In this document: positions 44,686 to 56,194 of the stretch, piece after piece | Layout of the letters: each line of letters opens with the position of its first letter | Numbering within the stretch: position 1 is the stretch's first letter | Assembly (NCBI GenBank): GCA_021399435.1 | Contig: JAJTUP010000102.1 | Location: forward strand, 62,001 to 126,000 | Source: Diaporthe sp. PMI_573 | Lineage: Eukaryota > Ascomycota > Sordariomycetes > Diaporthales > Diaporthaceae | Length of the DNA: 64,000 nt | Reading direction: 5' to 3' | The notes under the pieces: generated by a model | What the model saw: the letters and a program-made list of their open reading frames with translations, nothing else | The model's database searches: none | What the model was told of the DNA's origin: nothing | Made by a program: the position numbers and the translations under genes

Positions 44686-46546
44686 CGCTAGATATTATCG
44701 CGTATTAATGATGACCCGACGACAATGATAGCCTAAGAGCGGCAGTATTTCGTCGCGAGCAAGGCTTTATTTCCCACAGCACCCTCCATTCTCTAGAGGC
44801 TTGTTAACCCTTGTTCTAAGGTGCATTATATGCAGAACAAACCCATTGAGTTGGCATCGGGGACCAAAATAGCTTTAAATACGTTGGCTGGTCCTATTTC
44901 TTGTGTATCAGTTCAATGGTGCGTTGGCCAAAATTGCCACGTATAGTGCGCCTTCAAGACGAAGTTAAGCTGTTTAATTCACCGTACTGCGGCTCTGCGA
45001 CTTTGCCATGCTGACTGTGCATGATGCAAGGACGAACTTTATTCAACAGCATCGGCAAAGGTAGCTAGCTTCAATTGCCCCTATCAGGGTTCCTGAATCT
45101 GCCTCCGCGGCGCGACAGGATGCATCACCACCTCATCCCCACTAATAAGTAAGCGTCTCTCAGTGATCTACGACTGAGTCATCCTTGTCTTATCATCAGT
45201 TTTATAGCAGCCTCACGAAGCCTTACTCCCCTGTGCTAGCTGCCCGACTCCTCCCAACCATGTCCACGCGAACTGCAAGCAGCGTAGTAGGTGTGGCTCC
45301 TCGTTAACGATGCTCACAAGTCGCTAAGCCTACTGTTATGCACGATCCTACACACCCGCAGACATTGAATTACTAGCAGGGTTCTGCCCAGCTAAATAAC
45401 AGCACCATCCAATTCGGCCAAATCACGGTGCCTCTGATTACTACTAGCAGTTAGCAGAGCTGCTGCCTGCTTTAAGATCCTTAAAAGATGGGAGATATAG
45501 GCTGCTAGACCTGTGCAACTGCCGTAACCAACGAATCCTAGAGAGTCCCGGCGTACGGAGCGACTCTCGGTCAACCAATCGTATCGCTCAGTTCAGACTC
45601 GTTCAAATTGAACGAGTCTCGCCTGGGCGGTGCATTGGATGGCATTATAAGAACGTTAACAGTTCATCTCAAACGAACGAGCAGCGATCACCTGGCGTCC
45701 CACTTTGCTCACTGCAGTATCATCTTTGCGTGTCTGATCACTCGAGGGTTTATACGGGGAGCAACATCGCGCCCTAAAACGACTGAGACTTATACACAGT
45801 GTATGCTGTATATATATATAATTAATCCTCGAATCTTATATCAACTGGCTGCACAGTCTGTAATCTGAAGAACGGTATGTCTGTGGGATAGATTCTGTCA
45901 GGTAAAGCGGACAGCTTGCTATAATGTAAGAGGCGGCTTTACAAGGCAAAAGCCGCCATTACAGCAGTGTAGGATACTGTAGTTGATTATGACCAAGAGA
46001 TGGCTAAAGTCTCATGAGACAACTCCAATTTGTCCCCAATGATACGGTACAGTAACACTAGATACAGCTAAAATATGAAGAAAAATAGGGGATCAGACAG
46101 GGATACGAAGATGGGAGCTAATTAGATTCTAAACATGCTTGATCCCTGACACATCTACAGTAAGCGATTTGTAGCCTGTTAGTGATTTCTTCCCAAGTAC
46201 CCTGTCGATACAAATCTAATCTGCCAAGCCACACCAGGTGCAGACCCACATCACCACTACCATACAATTAACTAAAGATTTTTACGACACCCATTTCGCC
46301 CTTTACTTTACCACTGAATACGGTATCTCGAGCTATTACTGCGCTATATTCCCGAAGAATTCGAGTTAGCGGCAGTGACGAGTTGAAGAACTTGCTATGT
46401 AAATCAATTTCTACTTAAAGGAGGGTTTGGAACCCAGCCTGGTCTCAGAATCGTTTGATTTAAGCTGCTTGAGTATCTTCCTTTATTTGCGAGAAACACA
46501 CCTTACCTTGAACAAGACAGTGCTACTTGGCACTTTAGCGTCCGAC
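44686..46546. other. intergenic stretch with inverted repeats
   Basis: No gene seen over 1.9 kb. Two hairpin-type inverted repeats lie close together: GAGAGTC at 45541-45547 with GACTCTC at 45562-45568, and AGACTCGTTCAA at 45595-45606 with its exact complement at 45608-45619. A TATATATATATAA run is near 45812. The right end is the promoter of the HMG-CoA-reductase-like gene. Confidence 0.45.
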
Positions 46547-47701
46547 ATGGCCGAGAAGTCTACCCGAGAGAGGAAGGTTCACTCTTATTACAATAAAAAA
46601 GACCTCACTTCCATTCTCAGGGACCCCGAATCTCTCCAGCAGTATACTATTGAGAATGTCGTTGGTGTCACAGAAGTTCCTGTTGGCATGGCTGGCCCTC
46701 TGCGCCTTTCGGGGCCAGACAATATCGACACTCTTTTCATGGATACTCTTGCCGCACCCCTCGCAACATATGAACCGACCCTCGTTGCAAGTTGCTCGAG
46801 GGGTTGTAAAGCCTTCAACGCTTCTGGTGGGTTGAATTTTGAAATCCTGGGTGATGGGATGTCTCGAGCTCCCGTTTTCGTCTTCGATCATCCTGGCCAC
46901 GCTGTTGCTTTTGCTCGTGCAGTCCCTGCGTTCCGAGCAAGATTTGCGGAGTGGGCCGAGTCGACTAGCCGATTTGTTCAGTTTCGGACCATGAATCCTA
47001 CGGTTATCGGATGCCAAGTTCATTTACTTTGCACATATCACTGCGGCAGCGCCGCTGGGCAGAACATGGTTACGAAAGCTACACAATATGCTTGTGATAT
47101 GCTTCGTGAGGAATTGGAAATCAAATTTTTCATTCGGGATTTCCTGATCGAGGGCCAACTGGCATCTGATAAAAAGCCGTCATGGGGAAACGTCAAAGTA
47201 TCAAGAGGTGTCGAAGTCATTGTCTGGGGAACAATCACCAATCAAACCTGCCAGTCAGTTTTGGGATGCAGCACCGATCGCCTCTATTTCACACAACAGA
47301 CCGTGAAAGAAGGGGGTATTCGAAATGGACAATTTGGTTCCAATATCAACACTGCGAACATTCTGGCAGCCCTGTTCATCTCAACTGGGCAGGACGTTGG
47401 AAGCGTTGCTGAAGCCTCATGGAGTCATTTGACCTCTGAGTTGGATGACGAGACGAAAGATCTGAGGCTGTCGCTTTACTTCCCGTCCCTGCCGGTGGGA
47501 ACCGTGGGGGGTGGTACAGGGTACCCAACTCAGCGCGAGGCGCTCAAGCTGCTCAAGTGTGACGGGCCAGACATGAAGGGCCGCCTGGCAGGGATAATCG
47601 CCTCGTTCGCGCTTGCGCTAGACTTGAGCACAGGAGCCGCTGTGGCCAACGACACTTTTACACAGAGCCATATGCGTCTGGCCCGAGGGGAGAAGCTGTG
47701 A
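46547..47701 (+). CDS. soluble HMG-CoA reductase-like protein, 384 residues
   Basis: A single exon starts at ATG 46547 (MAEKSTRERKV). Earlier in-frame codons lack an ATG and look non-coding. The sequence follows the catalytic domain of class I HMG-CoA reductase: ENVVGVTEVPVGMAGPLRL; the glutamate site in TYEPTLVASCSRGCKAF; the lysine in SDKKP; the aspartate in ISTGQDVGS; and the C-terminal histidine in TQSHMRLARG. All four catalytic positions are present. The NADPH-binding DAMGMN motif is replaced by SAAGQNMVT. The N-terminal membrane and sterol-sensing region of the housekeeping enzyme is absent. Housekeeping enzymes make mevalonate; short paralogues occur in fungal secondary-metabolite regions. 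Here it could be an accessory, diverged or cofactor-altered enzyme. No terpene gene is adjacent. Confidence 0.82.
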   Translation: MAEKSTRERKVHSYYNKKDLTSILRDPESLQQYTIENVVGVTEVPVGMAGPLRLSGPDNIDTLFMDTLAAPLATYEPTLVASCSRGCKAFNASGGLNFEILGDGMSRAPVFVFDHPGHAVAFARAVPAFRARFAEWAESTSRFVQFRTMNPTVIGCQVHLLCTYHCGSAAGQNMVTKATQYACDMLREELEIKFFIRDFLIEGQLASDKKPSWGNVKVSRGVEVIVWGTITNQTCQSVLGCSTDRLYFTQQTVKEGGIRNGQFGSNINTANILAALFISTGQDVGSVAEASWSHLTSELDDETKDLRLSLYFPSLPVGTVGGGTGYPTQREALKLLKCDGPDMKGRLAGIIASFALALDLSTGAAVANDTFTQSHMRLARGEKL

Positions 47702-48048
47702 GGACACTACTTTCACGTCTGATCATGTAATGTATTTCTGAAGCTGCCCAGTCCTCATTTTCAAATTAAGTTCAAGATCGAATGTTCGCACAGCGCAAAA
47801 ATGAACCAGAAAAAAAAAAACAAGAAAAGGAAAGAAAGATATGCTGTGGCATCACATAGCTCCCTACCTACAGACCAAAGGCCCACCCACATTTCAGTAT
47901 TGAAGTAATAGGGTCGGAGCCGGAGTCGCCTAGAAAATGTGACGGATACAACCGATGCTTGGCATCCTGGCGCTTAATCGCGATATTTAGGACAGCTGAA
48001 CTACAATTCGATGCTTTGACCCCTTTGATAGATCCTGTCTATTCTTCC
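47702..48048. other. intergenic stretch between convergent genes
   Basis: No gene seen. It contains an A run at about 47811-47820 and presumably both polyadenylation regions. Confidence 0.45.
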
Positions 48049-48579
48049 TCAAGCCAGTCGAGCCAACCAGAGCCTATAAAGGAGAGATATGACTATGGAA
48101 TTGGAAAGTGAAAATAAAACAATTCCCAAAGTAACCCAAGCTGTTGGTGACCACGTGCCATCTCGGGCAGTATACATGTTTAGGATGATGGTAATAAGGC
48201 CGCTTGTACAGTTCAAATGCCAGGACTAGAGATACATTTGTATTAACACTAAGCATCCCCAAGGACGTGGTTTTACTTGCCAGAATAAATGAGTCAGCAG
48301 CCACATGTAATTAGACTTGAATTTAGACCACAGCATGGCCAGCCCGGCGACACCCGCAGCGTAACATATACCAGCAAGAGGTATCAAAGGAATTTTAATT
48401 ACTGCTCTCGCAACCTGAGAACCACCTATGATCTGTGACTGCCCTTTGAGTGAGGTGGACGTGCCTAGGAGGATGAAGAACCCAGCAAGTACAATCCATT
48501 GTGCGGCTGTAGCTGCCAGGTTGTACCAGATAGGAGCCGAGCTCGACTCGATAATTATACGTTGACATGTCTGCGACAT
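48049..48579 (-). CDS. four-helix membrane protein, paralogue of 63199-63729
   Basis: Minus-strand exons 48579-48277 and 48225-48049 give 159 residues. Membrane segments lie at about 20-42 (AATAAQWIVLAGFFILLG), 60-85 (VIKIPLIPLAGICYAAGVAG), 108-125 (GLITIILNMYTA) and 135-155 (WVTLGIVLFSLSNSIVI). A conserved loop, YTARDGTWSPTAWVTLG, is shared with the copy at 63 kb. Relative to that copy, the donor has moved 4 nt downstream (CAA then GTAAAA) and one base is missing just after the acceptor; the two changes together keep the frame. The family is unknown to me. It is probably an integral membrane protein of no assigned function. Confidence 0.7.
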
Positions 48580-49022
48580 TTAAAATACTGTGTTCTAAAT
48601 ATCCCGGGGCGGAAAAGACTTGCGCTCTTGGAACGGCGGTGTTTTTTTCTTGCCTCTGTGCCTGTTCTCACTCCCGGGCACCACCTGCAATTAAGGTCAG
48701 GATGGGAATCAGGAGCCCGGAACGGCCTTGATCAAAAACAAAGAGCCTGGAGCCGAGATTGGGGGAGCTAGAGGATGCGTAGCTGAGAACATAGATCAGC
48801 CCCACCTCCGGGTTCCTGGTGGCTCCGACGTTGTCCCAACCCCGGGACTCGGGCAAACGCGCCGGAAAGTGGGCCCCGGCGCCAGACTTCAGTTCAGGTA
48901 CTCCCAAGAAAAGCTTCTCGCGCATGATAAAACTACCTACGAGCCAGGCCTGACTAGCTATCGTTCTCTAATCTAACGATTATGATCTTTGTCGTACTCA
49001 TCAACATTCGCCAGTACAGCAG
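48580..49022. other. divergent intergenic region, no gene seen
   Basis: This lies between the minus-strand membrane-protein gene and the plus-strand MADS-like ORF. Short frames only. Confidence 0.4.
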
Positions 49023-49352
49023 ATGAATAAGGAGCTATCCCTCGAGATGGATAACACTGACGACCGATCATTGGAAGGGCCTCACTCTGCTGAGGATGCA
49101 TGTGGCACACAAATGGCCATATCTCAAATCGACTGTAGGAGAAGACAAACAAGAAAGAGGGACAGGAGCGGTGAGAATTTTAAAAAAAGATGGCGCACCC
49201 TTGTTAAAACATTAAGCAAGCTTCACTACGATTACGGCACCGAGTTCCACGTCTCGCTAAGCAGGAAGGGCCAAGGCTACGTGTGCCGGTCTAGGAAGGG
49301 CATCTCACCGTTGCTGGCAGATGAAACTGTACAATTTCCCCTCCCATATTAA
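49023..49352 (+). CDS. small MADS-box-like protein, 109 residues
   Basis: A single exon starts MNKELSLEMDNTDDRSL. The C-terminal half, FKKRWRTLVKTLSKLHYDY, then EFHVSLSRKGQGYVCRSR and a final TVQFPLPY, follows the pattern of short fungal MADS-like proteins. These have a basic helix, then the beta strands of a MADS core, then a PLP ending. The canonical MADS DNA-contact region is only partly conserved, so DNA binding is uncertain. It could be a degenerate copy. There is no intron. Identification is from the pattern alone. Confidence 0.5.
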   Translation: MNKELSLEMDNTDDRSLEGPHSAEDACGTQMAISQIDCRRRQTRKRDRSGENFKKRWRTLVKTLSKLHYDYGTEFHVSLSRKGQGYVCRSRKGISPLLADETVQFPLPY

Positions 49353-50519
49353 TGTCCTCACTGTGCACTCTAATAATTACTAGGGCGTGTGCTTCCCTCC
49401 GCAAGTTTTAGTCACTGTAACGGAAGGAGTTGAGGCGGGATGCAGCGACCAAAGATGAGTACAGCTTGAAAGGAGACCTTCAGATCATGCGGTCATTTAC
49501 GAGGCCTGTTAATGGATGGGTGGAGTGGTGTGTGGCAAGAGCTGCAGTAGGAGTATGAATTGTACGAGAGCTTGTGGCTGGAGTCCGTGAGACGTATTGC
49601 TAATATTGGAAGTCGCGTTACAGTCAGAAAGAGGTGGCTACAGTGAATAGGGTGCATAGAAGGTCGCCAAATACAACACAGGCTCTGCGGCTGACTCGAA
49701 CTCCGACAGCGGAGGCAGCAGAAGTGAGCGGACGATCATTTGGTATCTACCAGGCACGGTATATCGTAGAATAGGAGGCAGGCTGTGCTTGACAGCTCGT
49801 CGTAGTTATGAGATGGGACGACGAAACGGTCAGGCACGGAATGTTCCTCAATGAAAATAGTTGTCTCGGTATTGGTTATTCAGGTTCATTGTTGTAATAC
49901 CAGGTACCGGACTAAAAGGACCCGCCTAGACGCCTTTGCTGAGGAATACCGACTTTTGTGCCGTTGCTGGGTCGGGTGCTGTATAGCAGGAAGGGAGGAT
50001 AAACAAGTTCATAGTAGAGATGAAAAAGGATAGATCATGACCAGATAAACCCCGCTCAGCCAGGCACCTATAAACTCTAGTATCCGAAGAACCCATACCC
50101 GGGCTCTTTTGTCAGCCGTAGGTGATAAGTAGAGATACTCTACCAGTGGTACGGTCGCAGATTTACCGGTCGCAGGCCATCACGGAACGTGAGCAAGAAA
50201 TACGCGGCATCTGCCACGAGCTGGCATCCATGACCTAACTCTTCTGTGAGAAGATCCATTCTCCAGAAACACGATGTCGGTGATGGTAAGAGGAGCATGG
50301 AAGAACCGGGGGCAGCACGATCAAGGAGAACAGAAAAGATAAGCCAAGAAATCCCACCGCCCCCCCGCCCACCCCCCAAACCAAGCTTTTCTCTTTCAGG
50401 GACAAGAGCAGCCTCGGCTCCAGATGTCTCAGCTGTCAATAAAATAAAATGAGGTAAAACAAGACAGGCAAGATGGTACAAGTCAGCCAAACCAGTCTCA
50501 GCCAAGCCCCGCTGACAAT
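49353..50519. other. intergenic stretch, no gene seen
   Basis: It contains a C-rich tract at about 50357-50380 and short frames only. The right end may hold further decayed sequence of the Est1-type fragment that follows. Confidence 0.35.
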
Positions 50520-50965
50520 GCTGTGCATCCATATCCTCGTCAGCGTGGTATACTTCTATGCGAGCTTATGAAGTACTGGCGATGCTTTGGGATGCTGCAA
50601 TGCTATGAAAGAGGCGTAGTGCTCTTGAATCAATATGCGGTGGAGCGCAACAAGAGCATGATACTGCTCCCTATCAAGGCTGGGATTCGAGATCTGGGCG
50701 GAGTCCTCTTCTGTGCATTTGAATTGTCCACCACCAAGCCGGCATATATACCCGTTCGCCTCGGTTACTGCTCATAGAAAATCGGAGCGGTATCAGGCTC
50801 CTTGAGCATCGGTAGCGGATTGGTTGCTAGGTCTGCACTGTCGGCTTGAACAATCTGGACCTCTGGGGCAACGGCAATGACGGCATCGTTTTCTGGGCTG
50901 TCTACTGCAGCTGCCTTATGCTCCGCGTTGTTCACTTCGGTAGCGAATTCTCGAAAGGAAATCAC
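50520..50965 (-). pseudogene. fragment of an Est1-type gene, copy C
   Basis: The minus strand first reads SPENDAVIAVAPEVQIVQAD and LATNPLPMLKEPD, aligning with SRENDSIITAAAIQTVKAD and NPPPLLKQPG of the intact protein at 34016-38132. GIYAGLV follows in another frame. About 500 bp are missing after that. Reading then resumes at EQYHALVALHRILIQEHY and LQHPKASPVLHKLA, with a TAG before KY; this aligns with the Est1 core of the intact copy. Frame changes, the stop and the internal deletion show it is dead. Similarity fades below about 50480. Confidence 0.75.
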
Positions 50966-51966
50966 TAGGTGGGGCTTCCTAGGGTCTAAGCTCAGAAAGG
51001 CTCATGAGCTGGGCCATGCTTGAAGCAGGTAAAGATTTCCCCTCTACACGGGCAAAATTTGGCAGGGCTCTAGCAAGAACTGATAAGGATAAATCATTTG
51101 ACGGCCTTGAACTCCTTGAGCTTGCATTCGCCCTCGTGGAATCTATACTGATTGTCATTGATCATATGCTGGGCTGTACCTAAATATTTCCACTGTGCTG
51201 TGGGAAGAACCACTTACCCACGCACCTGCGTCGGTGTACCTCTGTGGAATCTTCTGAATTGAGGTCAGGAAACTTGTCTTCGCTGCCGTTGTCATCTATT
51301 CGCACTGACTGGCGGTAGGGTAATCACGTTGCTCGGCTTGTAATAGCAGTCTGTCGCTGCGTATAGAGGTGCTCGAACGTTGAAGCTCCAACCAAGTCAT
51401 TCATAATCGTAGTATGTGATGGCTGGTTAGTTTGTACATACGTTGATGGGTACACTTTAGGGAGGGGGAGAGGAGAAACGGGGTAGAATAGGCCGCGCGA
51501 TGGGGGTGGGACGGCGTCCTACATGTACCCATACTACATGTCGGATTGTAAGTTCTGTCAGAGCGGTCGCACCCAGGGCTGCCGCATGCGGCACGCCCAA
51601 ATGTGCCGCTACCACCGGCACTGATGGGTCGTGTTGTCTTCGTCTATCATGATTGTTTTGCTTCCTCCAGGCGGCGGCGTGGCCTTGCAGCCCCAGCCCG
51701 CTTCTCTTGCACATCTGGGACCATGTACAATCCTAAATATTCTACGCGTGATGAGTGTTCATTGCTGAGACGGCCTTGGAATGCTCATTCATACCGTGCT
51801 TGGGGATATAGCGAGATCGAGAATCCAGGAAGAGGACTCTCCTGTGGCTGGTCCAGGGGCGCCATGTAAGGTTTGACTTGAATGGGGCAAGAGTGGAAGT
51901 CGGAGCGAGGTCTAAGCAGCTGGGCTCCTGGGGCTGAAAGAGTTCTGAAAAGGCAATTCGAGCGGA
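50966..51966. other. intergenic stretch, no gene seen
   Basis: Overlapping short frames on both strands. None has a recognisable product. Confidence 0.35.
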
Positions 51967-52572
51967 CTAGGAAGAGTCAAATATGTTATCTTTCTGAAGA
52001 GATCGCAGAATGGTGATCAGGCGTTCGGTTGAGACGCCAGGGACCCAGAGCTCGTGGTGTTGGACGGGAGATGCGATTGGTTTCCGCTGGCGCAGCCGCG
52101 AATTGTCGTGGTTGGGGAAGATAGCTCTGCAATCGGGTTCTCGATAGACTTTGATTATTCCAGATCTGGAGGGTTCTGCATGTACGCTGTGATATGGTTT
52201 GGATGGGCGCGGCATGTCTGAAGTTGTGTACCGTCATTCTACTATGATCTCGAGGTACACAGTTGAAGTGAGCTTGGAGGTTTCCAGAGCTGCACGTGCC
52301 AGATCAGATGCGTTTAAGTGTACGATCGGCCACAGGACAGACCTAGCGTAAACTGAAGAGACCGACCACACACAGTCGGGATCCCATGAACGCAAGTGCA
52401 TCACGTCGTCATTGCTTTGACGGGTTGGCATGCCGTCCGCCTGATCGCCTGGCCTGGAGCCATGGCGGCTCATCCCCTGTGGTGCCATATTGGCGAATCG
52501 GCTGATGATAGAGATGACCATTCGAATGGTACTAATCCCCGTTTTTGAAGAGATTCGCCGCAACGGCACCAT
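51967..52572 (-). pseudogene. hypothetical reading frame interrupted by one TGA
   Basis: Two minus-strand frames, 52572-52234 and 52215-51967, are in the same register and are separated only by one TGA (after SKLTSTVYLEIIVE) and five sense codons. Together they would encode about 200 residues, including IVHLNASDLARAALETS and a coding-like C-terminus (HHELWVPGVSTERLITILR). No family is recognised. The TGA could be CGA changed by one transition, or the frame could be chance. There is no plausible intron of normal size to remove it. Confidence 0.3.
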
Positions 52573-52816
52573 AATTTCACTCTTTTGACATATGGTCTAA
52601 TCGGTTGAAGTAGTATTCATCAAGAAATTTGGATAATGCCGCTCAAATGATTTCAAGATAAGTTATGCAAATGAGTTCAAGTGGCCGCCCACACAACTTC
52701 AACTATGTGATTTTGAGAACCGACAGCTGTGGAAACCAGCAGACCAATCCGTATATCCAACTCAACTATCAGTGTCATCCTCATTGTTTCAAACCGTACA
52801 ATAGGAGACAAGACAT

Positions 52817-54451
52817 ATGATTGGGTCGATCAAAGTGAACATCGAATCCAGGGTGGTAAAACATGGGGTCTCGACAACAAGGGCCTTGGTGAAATAGAAA
52901 AGCGAAGATATGGTTTTGTCGAAATCTGCATCAAAACAACACACAGATCGGGGCCCTTCCAGAATGGCGAGGTGGTGGTAGAGGTAGCCGACCGTGGGGT
53001 TAGCGTCTAAAGCCCGAGTGTAGTCCTCCTTGCCGATGTAGCCCCAGCGCGGCCCGGCCTCCACATCCTTATTCAGACAATAACCAAGTATCCAGGAGGC
53101 ATTAGTCGCTCTTATCCATCTATAGCTAGCAGAAACTGCACCTTACGTACTTATATCGAGCTAGATCTCCTGTGCATTCAGCCCAGGTGGAACGAAACTA
53201 CGGAACAGTCTCCTACAGCAAAGCTAGTATATTGTAATGCCAAGATAGTTAAAGCTGACATAAATTCCTGGCTCTCGGGCTGTCGATGGCGAAGAATCTT
53301 TGCAAAATTCCAGTGCTAGCGAAGCGTTGGGATGCTGGGATTCCGCGAAAAAGTCGCAATGCTCATGCGATAATATGCGGTGAATGTCAGGCAGAGCACA
53401 ATATTGCTCCGGGCCAAAGCTTGGAATCCATGTGTTTTCTGATCGTGGGTAGTAATCGTCACCGACCTTTTTATACACCTCCCGATCTTGCAGCGGCCTG
53501 TTATCAACAACTGGTTGAGGTGGGGCCTTGCACCTGGGACATCCGCAGTGTCTGTCATGTGGATCTTGGTAAATCTCTTCATGTTCTTTGGGTTGGGTCT
53601 CCTGCTTCGCCTTCGCGTTTCCCGCGTCTCGCAAGAGCTTGTCGACCAACTGCCCTCCGATGCCGAGAATGTGCTTTCCATCTATGAGCTTCTTGCGACG
53701 CTTTTCGCAATTTCTGCTGTCGTGAGTGCCACCGACTTTCCATGTGCTTTGGCACGCATCTCCAGAGCTACAGTAAATCCATGCAGACATTGAGTCTCGA
53801 CCGATTGGGGAGTCGTCGGCTTCCTGTCTCCTTCCTGAACCGTGATGAACCACCTGCGAAACGTGTCATGTGCCTGCATTCGGTAGCTCTGAAGTAGAGC
53901 TATTTTCCCGTGAGGAATCCTCTCCAGAAACATATTGAAATCCAATGGATCGTAGATGGGGGCATTCTGGCTGTTGTCAACCTCGACGCATTTACCTTCA
54001 ACCATCACCAAGCCGGCATAGATGCCTCTCCCTTCGGCTGTCAATTGTGCCAGGGAGATCCGAATGGAAAAAGGCTGCTTGAGTAACGTTGGTGCGTTGA
54101 GTAGTACGTTGTCCTTGTCTGCTTCGACAATCTGGATCGGCGCGGTAATAACAGAATCGTTTTCTCCATTGCTGGCCGTGGCTGCCTCCCCTGCAGAGTC
54201 TCCGGCATTGACGGAATCAAATGTTTCGCTGTGAATGAAGGCTCCCTCATGCTCGAAATCTATCGCTTCGGTAGCCCTTCCATGCTCTTGGCTGTTCCCG
54301 ATCTCGGTCTCGTTGGGCCGAAGAGACTCTGATGGTGTGTCATCGGACTCTATCTCGCTTGCACCTGCGGGGCGGGTTTGGTCGCTAAAAATGTCAGCTC
54401 GATAATCGCCGACAAGCTATATTTGCGAAGCACTTCTCCCCTAAACAAAGT
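52817..54451 (-). pseudogene. broken Est1-type gene, copy B
   Basis: This is the minus-strand counterpart of 34016 to about 35765. Shared segments include LTAEGRGIYAGLVMVEGKC, RRWFITVQ, HCGCPRC, DNRPLQDREVYKKVGDDYY, HRILSHEHCDFF and WGYIGKEDYTRALD, then TVGYLYHHLAIL. The start codon position reads ACT instead of ATG, and a TAG lies three codons on. Intron 1 is still present but its acceptor AG has become AC. The sequence stops abruptly after FTLIDPII, and everything downstream in the intact gene (exons 3-4) is missing. Similarity continues upstream into the leader to about 54880. It is therefore a DNA-level duplicate, not a retrocopy. Confidence 0.82.
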
Positions 54452-56194
54452 AAGATATCAATGTAGTCTCTTGCTAGGTTGACCATTTCGACAGCTGTAA
54501 TAATTTCTAGGACTAAGCCGAAATGAACAACATGCGAAAGGCCAAAGAGTAGTGTAAAGCTTGCGATCAACTGATGAAATATTCGTGACGAAGCTGGCAA
54601 AAAAAGACACTGGCAGTGACCTCGCACTTCACTCAGGAAGCGTTTCTGTGATTCGCGCACCATGCTGAGCTCGGTGAAGGGGGGGGGGAGAGGGGCTGGG
54701 TTATGTACGCACCTATGTACTCATGTAGTTCGCCCGCCGCACAAAATTGAGCCGCATCGGTGTCAGGGTTTTCTGTCTTCCCCCACCCATCTTTCCTCCC
54801 CAGCTCCTTCCTTTCGCCGGGCCGGAAAAGGCAAATAGAATTGCGACCTATTGACCGGTTACACGTATATATAAGTAGAACGCTCCATTGCCTCACTGTT
54901 CACGAGCAGCGGCTCGGTGCCTCCGCAATACAAGGCAGGGACGACTGCTAACCGCCATGGCGATGGAATTGCCCGTGTCATCGTGGCCACACCTTACTTT
55001 TCCCCTAGTCTTCCGAATACTGAGCCTTGGGACAATTATCCATCTCCGTCTCCGTCTCCGTCTCCGCCTCTGCTCTGCACGTCAATGTGGCGCTAATCAG
55101 AGTGGCCGTGCTCGACCAACAAGTTCATGCAGGGCTGGATTCAGCGGCTTGGACCGGACTAAGTGACCGTCGCCATGGTGTCCGGAGGACGTCGGCTTGC
55201 TCCCGGTGCGTTGCACACATGCCGGAAATAGTGTGTCCTAGCCGTCTTCTCATGCAAGTTGCCGCGGGTGTCAAATCGACCGGTCACATCAACACTTCAG
55301 ATATGTTGGGATCGCTCGTCTGCACGTGTGGGTACAAAAGCCGCGCTTGGTGTCAACCAGGAACTCAACGCAAGGCTTTGCCGTAAGATCGCCCACGACA
55401 CGTCCCCATGGCAGCCGAACCATACCAGGTACCCATCAGCCGACCTGCTGTGCTCGGCTTGGCAATTGGCCACCATCAATCGGTTGCGGGGGCTCAACCA
55501 CCGACAGCTCCTGGTGTTATGGAGACGTGTTGGCGGGAAGGGTGCTGCAAGCAGCCAGCGCCAGCCGCAATCCGTTTGGCAGGGCCAGGACTGTGGTGGG
55601 CCGGGGTTGAGAATTCAATTTTTCCCCAGAGTAACTTCCTGAACTTGTGGGTGCCGCACGAAGCACGCACCAACACCGGCCTTGGCAGATCAGTGCGGTT
55701 CCCAGCGCCGTTGTAAATATCTCCAATTTATGACTGCTTACTGGTGGCCTCTGACCTCGACACGGCAGCCTGGAGCAGGCGTGCTTATGGTCTACAAATT
55801 TTGAGGCACAAACATGTTCTATGTATCTGGTCATGCACGAACTCTAAACTTCATCAGATCCTCCAGGGAACTACGGCATATCAGTTCCAGGGCCGACAGC
55901 AGAAGTAGCAGTACGACCTGGAAGATGCCAGGCTTCTGGTGCAGCTGGTCCATGTCTGAGACCTGTCACATTGTATGCAGGCAACCGCGCCGTGAAGATG
56001 TTGGCGGACAGGACTGATAATATCATGAGACGGCACAGATATGATACCAGACAGGGCAATTCGACCTTAAATGAGTACCATCGAGCACGGAAGTAATCCT
56101 CCTTTGCCCCTCTCTCTCATGCTCATCCGTTTTCCCTATTAAACCTTCTCGCATCGTACTCGCTCTTCTCGTCCTCCGGTCACATCGCGAAGCC
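54452..56194. other. intergenic stretch containing the copy-B leader
   Basis: From 54452 to about 54880 the minus strand resembles the leader and promoter of the intact Est1-type gene (HEYIG-like frames in both). Beyond that I see overlapping open frames of 60-127 codons at 54888-55834 with no recognised domain. A TATATATAA word lies near 54868. Confidence 0.4.
55043..55066. repeat. TCTCCG microsatellite, four perfect units
   Basis: TCTCCG is repeated four times without change and is followed by a degenerate half unit. Confidence 0.85.

Noticed and set aside
13402..47701. A single secondary-metabolite cluster joining the PKS, Zn2Cys6 factor and HMG-CoA-reductase-like gene
   Set aside because: The genes are 3-30 kb apart, the PKS lacks KS and AT, and no tailoring enzymes, transporters or terpene cyclases lie between them.
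50520..54451. Repeat-induced point mutation as the cause of decay in the Est1-type copies
   Set aside because: Differences from the intact copy are mixed in both directions, with indels, rather than a strong C-to-T and G-to-A bias in the segments compared by eye.
54888..55834. Overlapping frames of up to 127 codons
   Set aside because: Several frames are open at once with unrelated composition and no domain, which is typical of GC-rich non-coding sequence.
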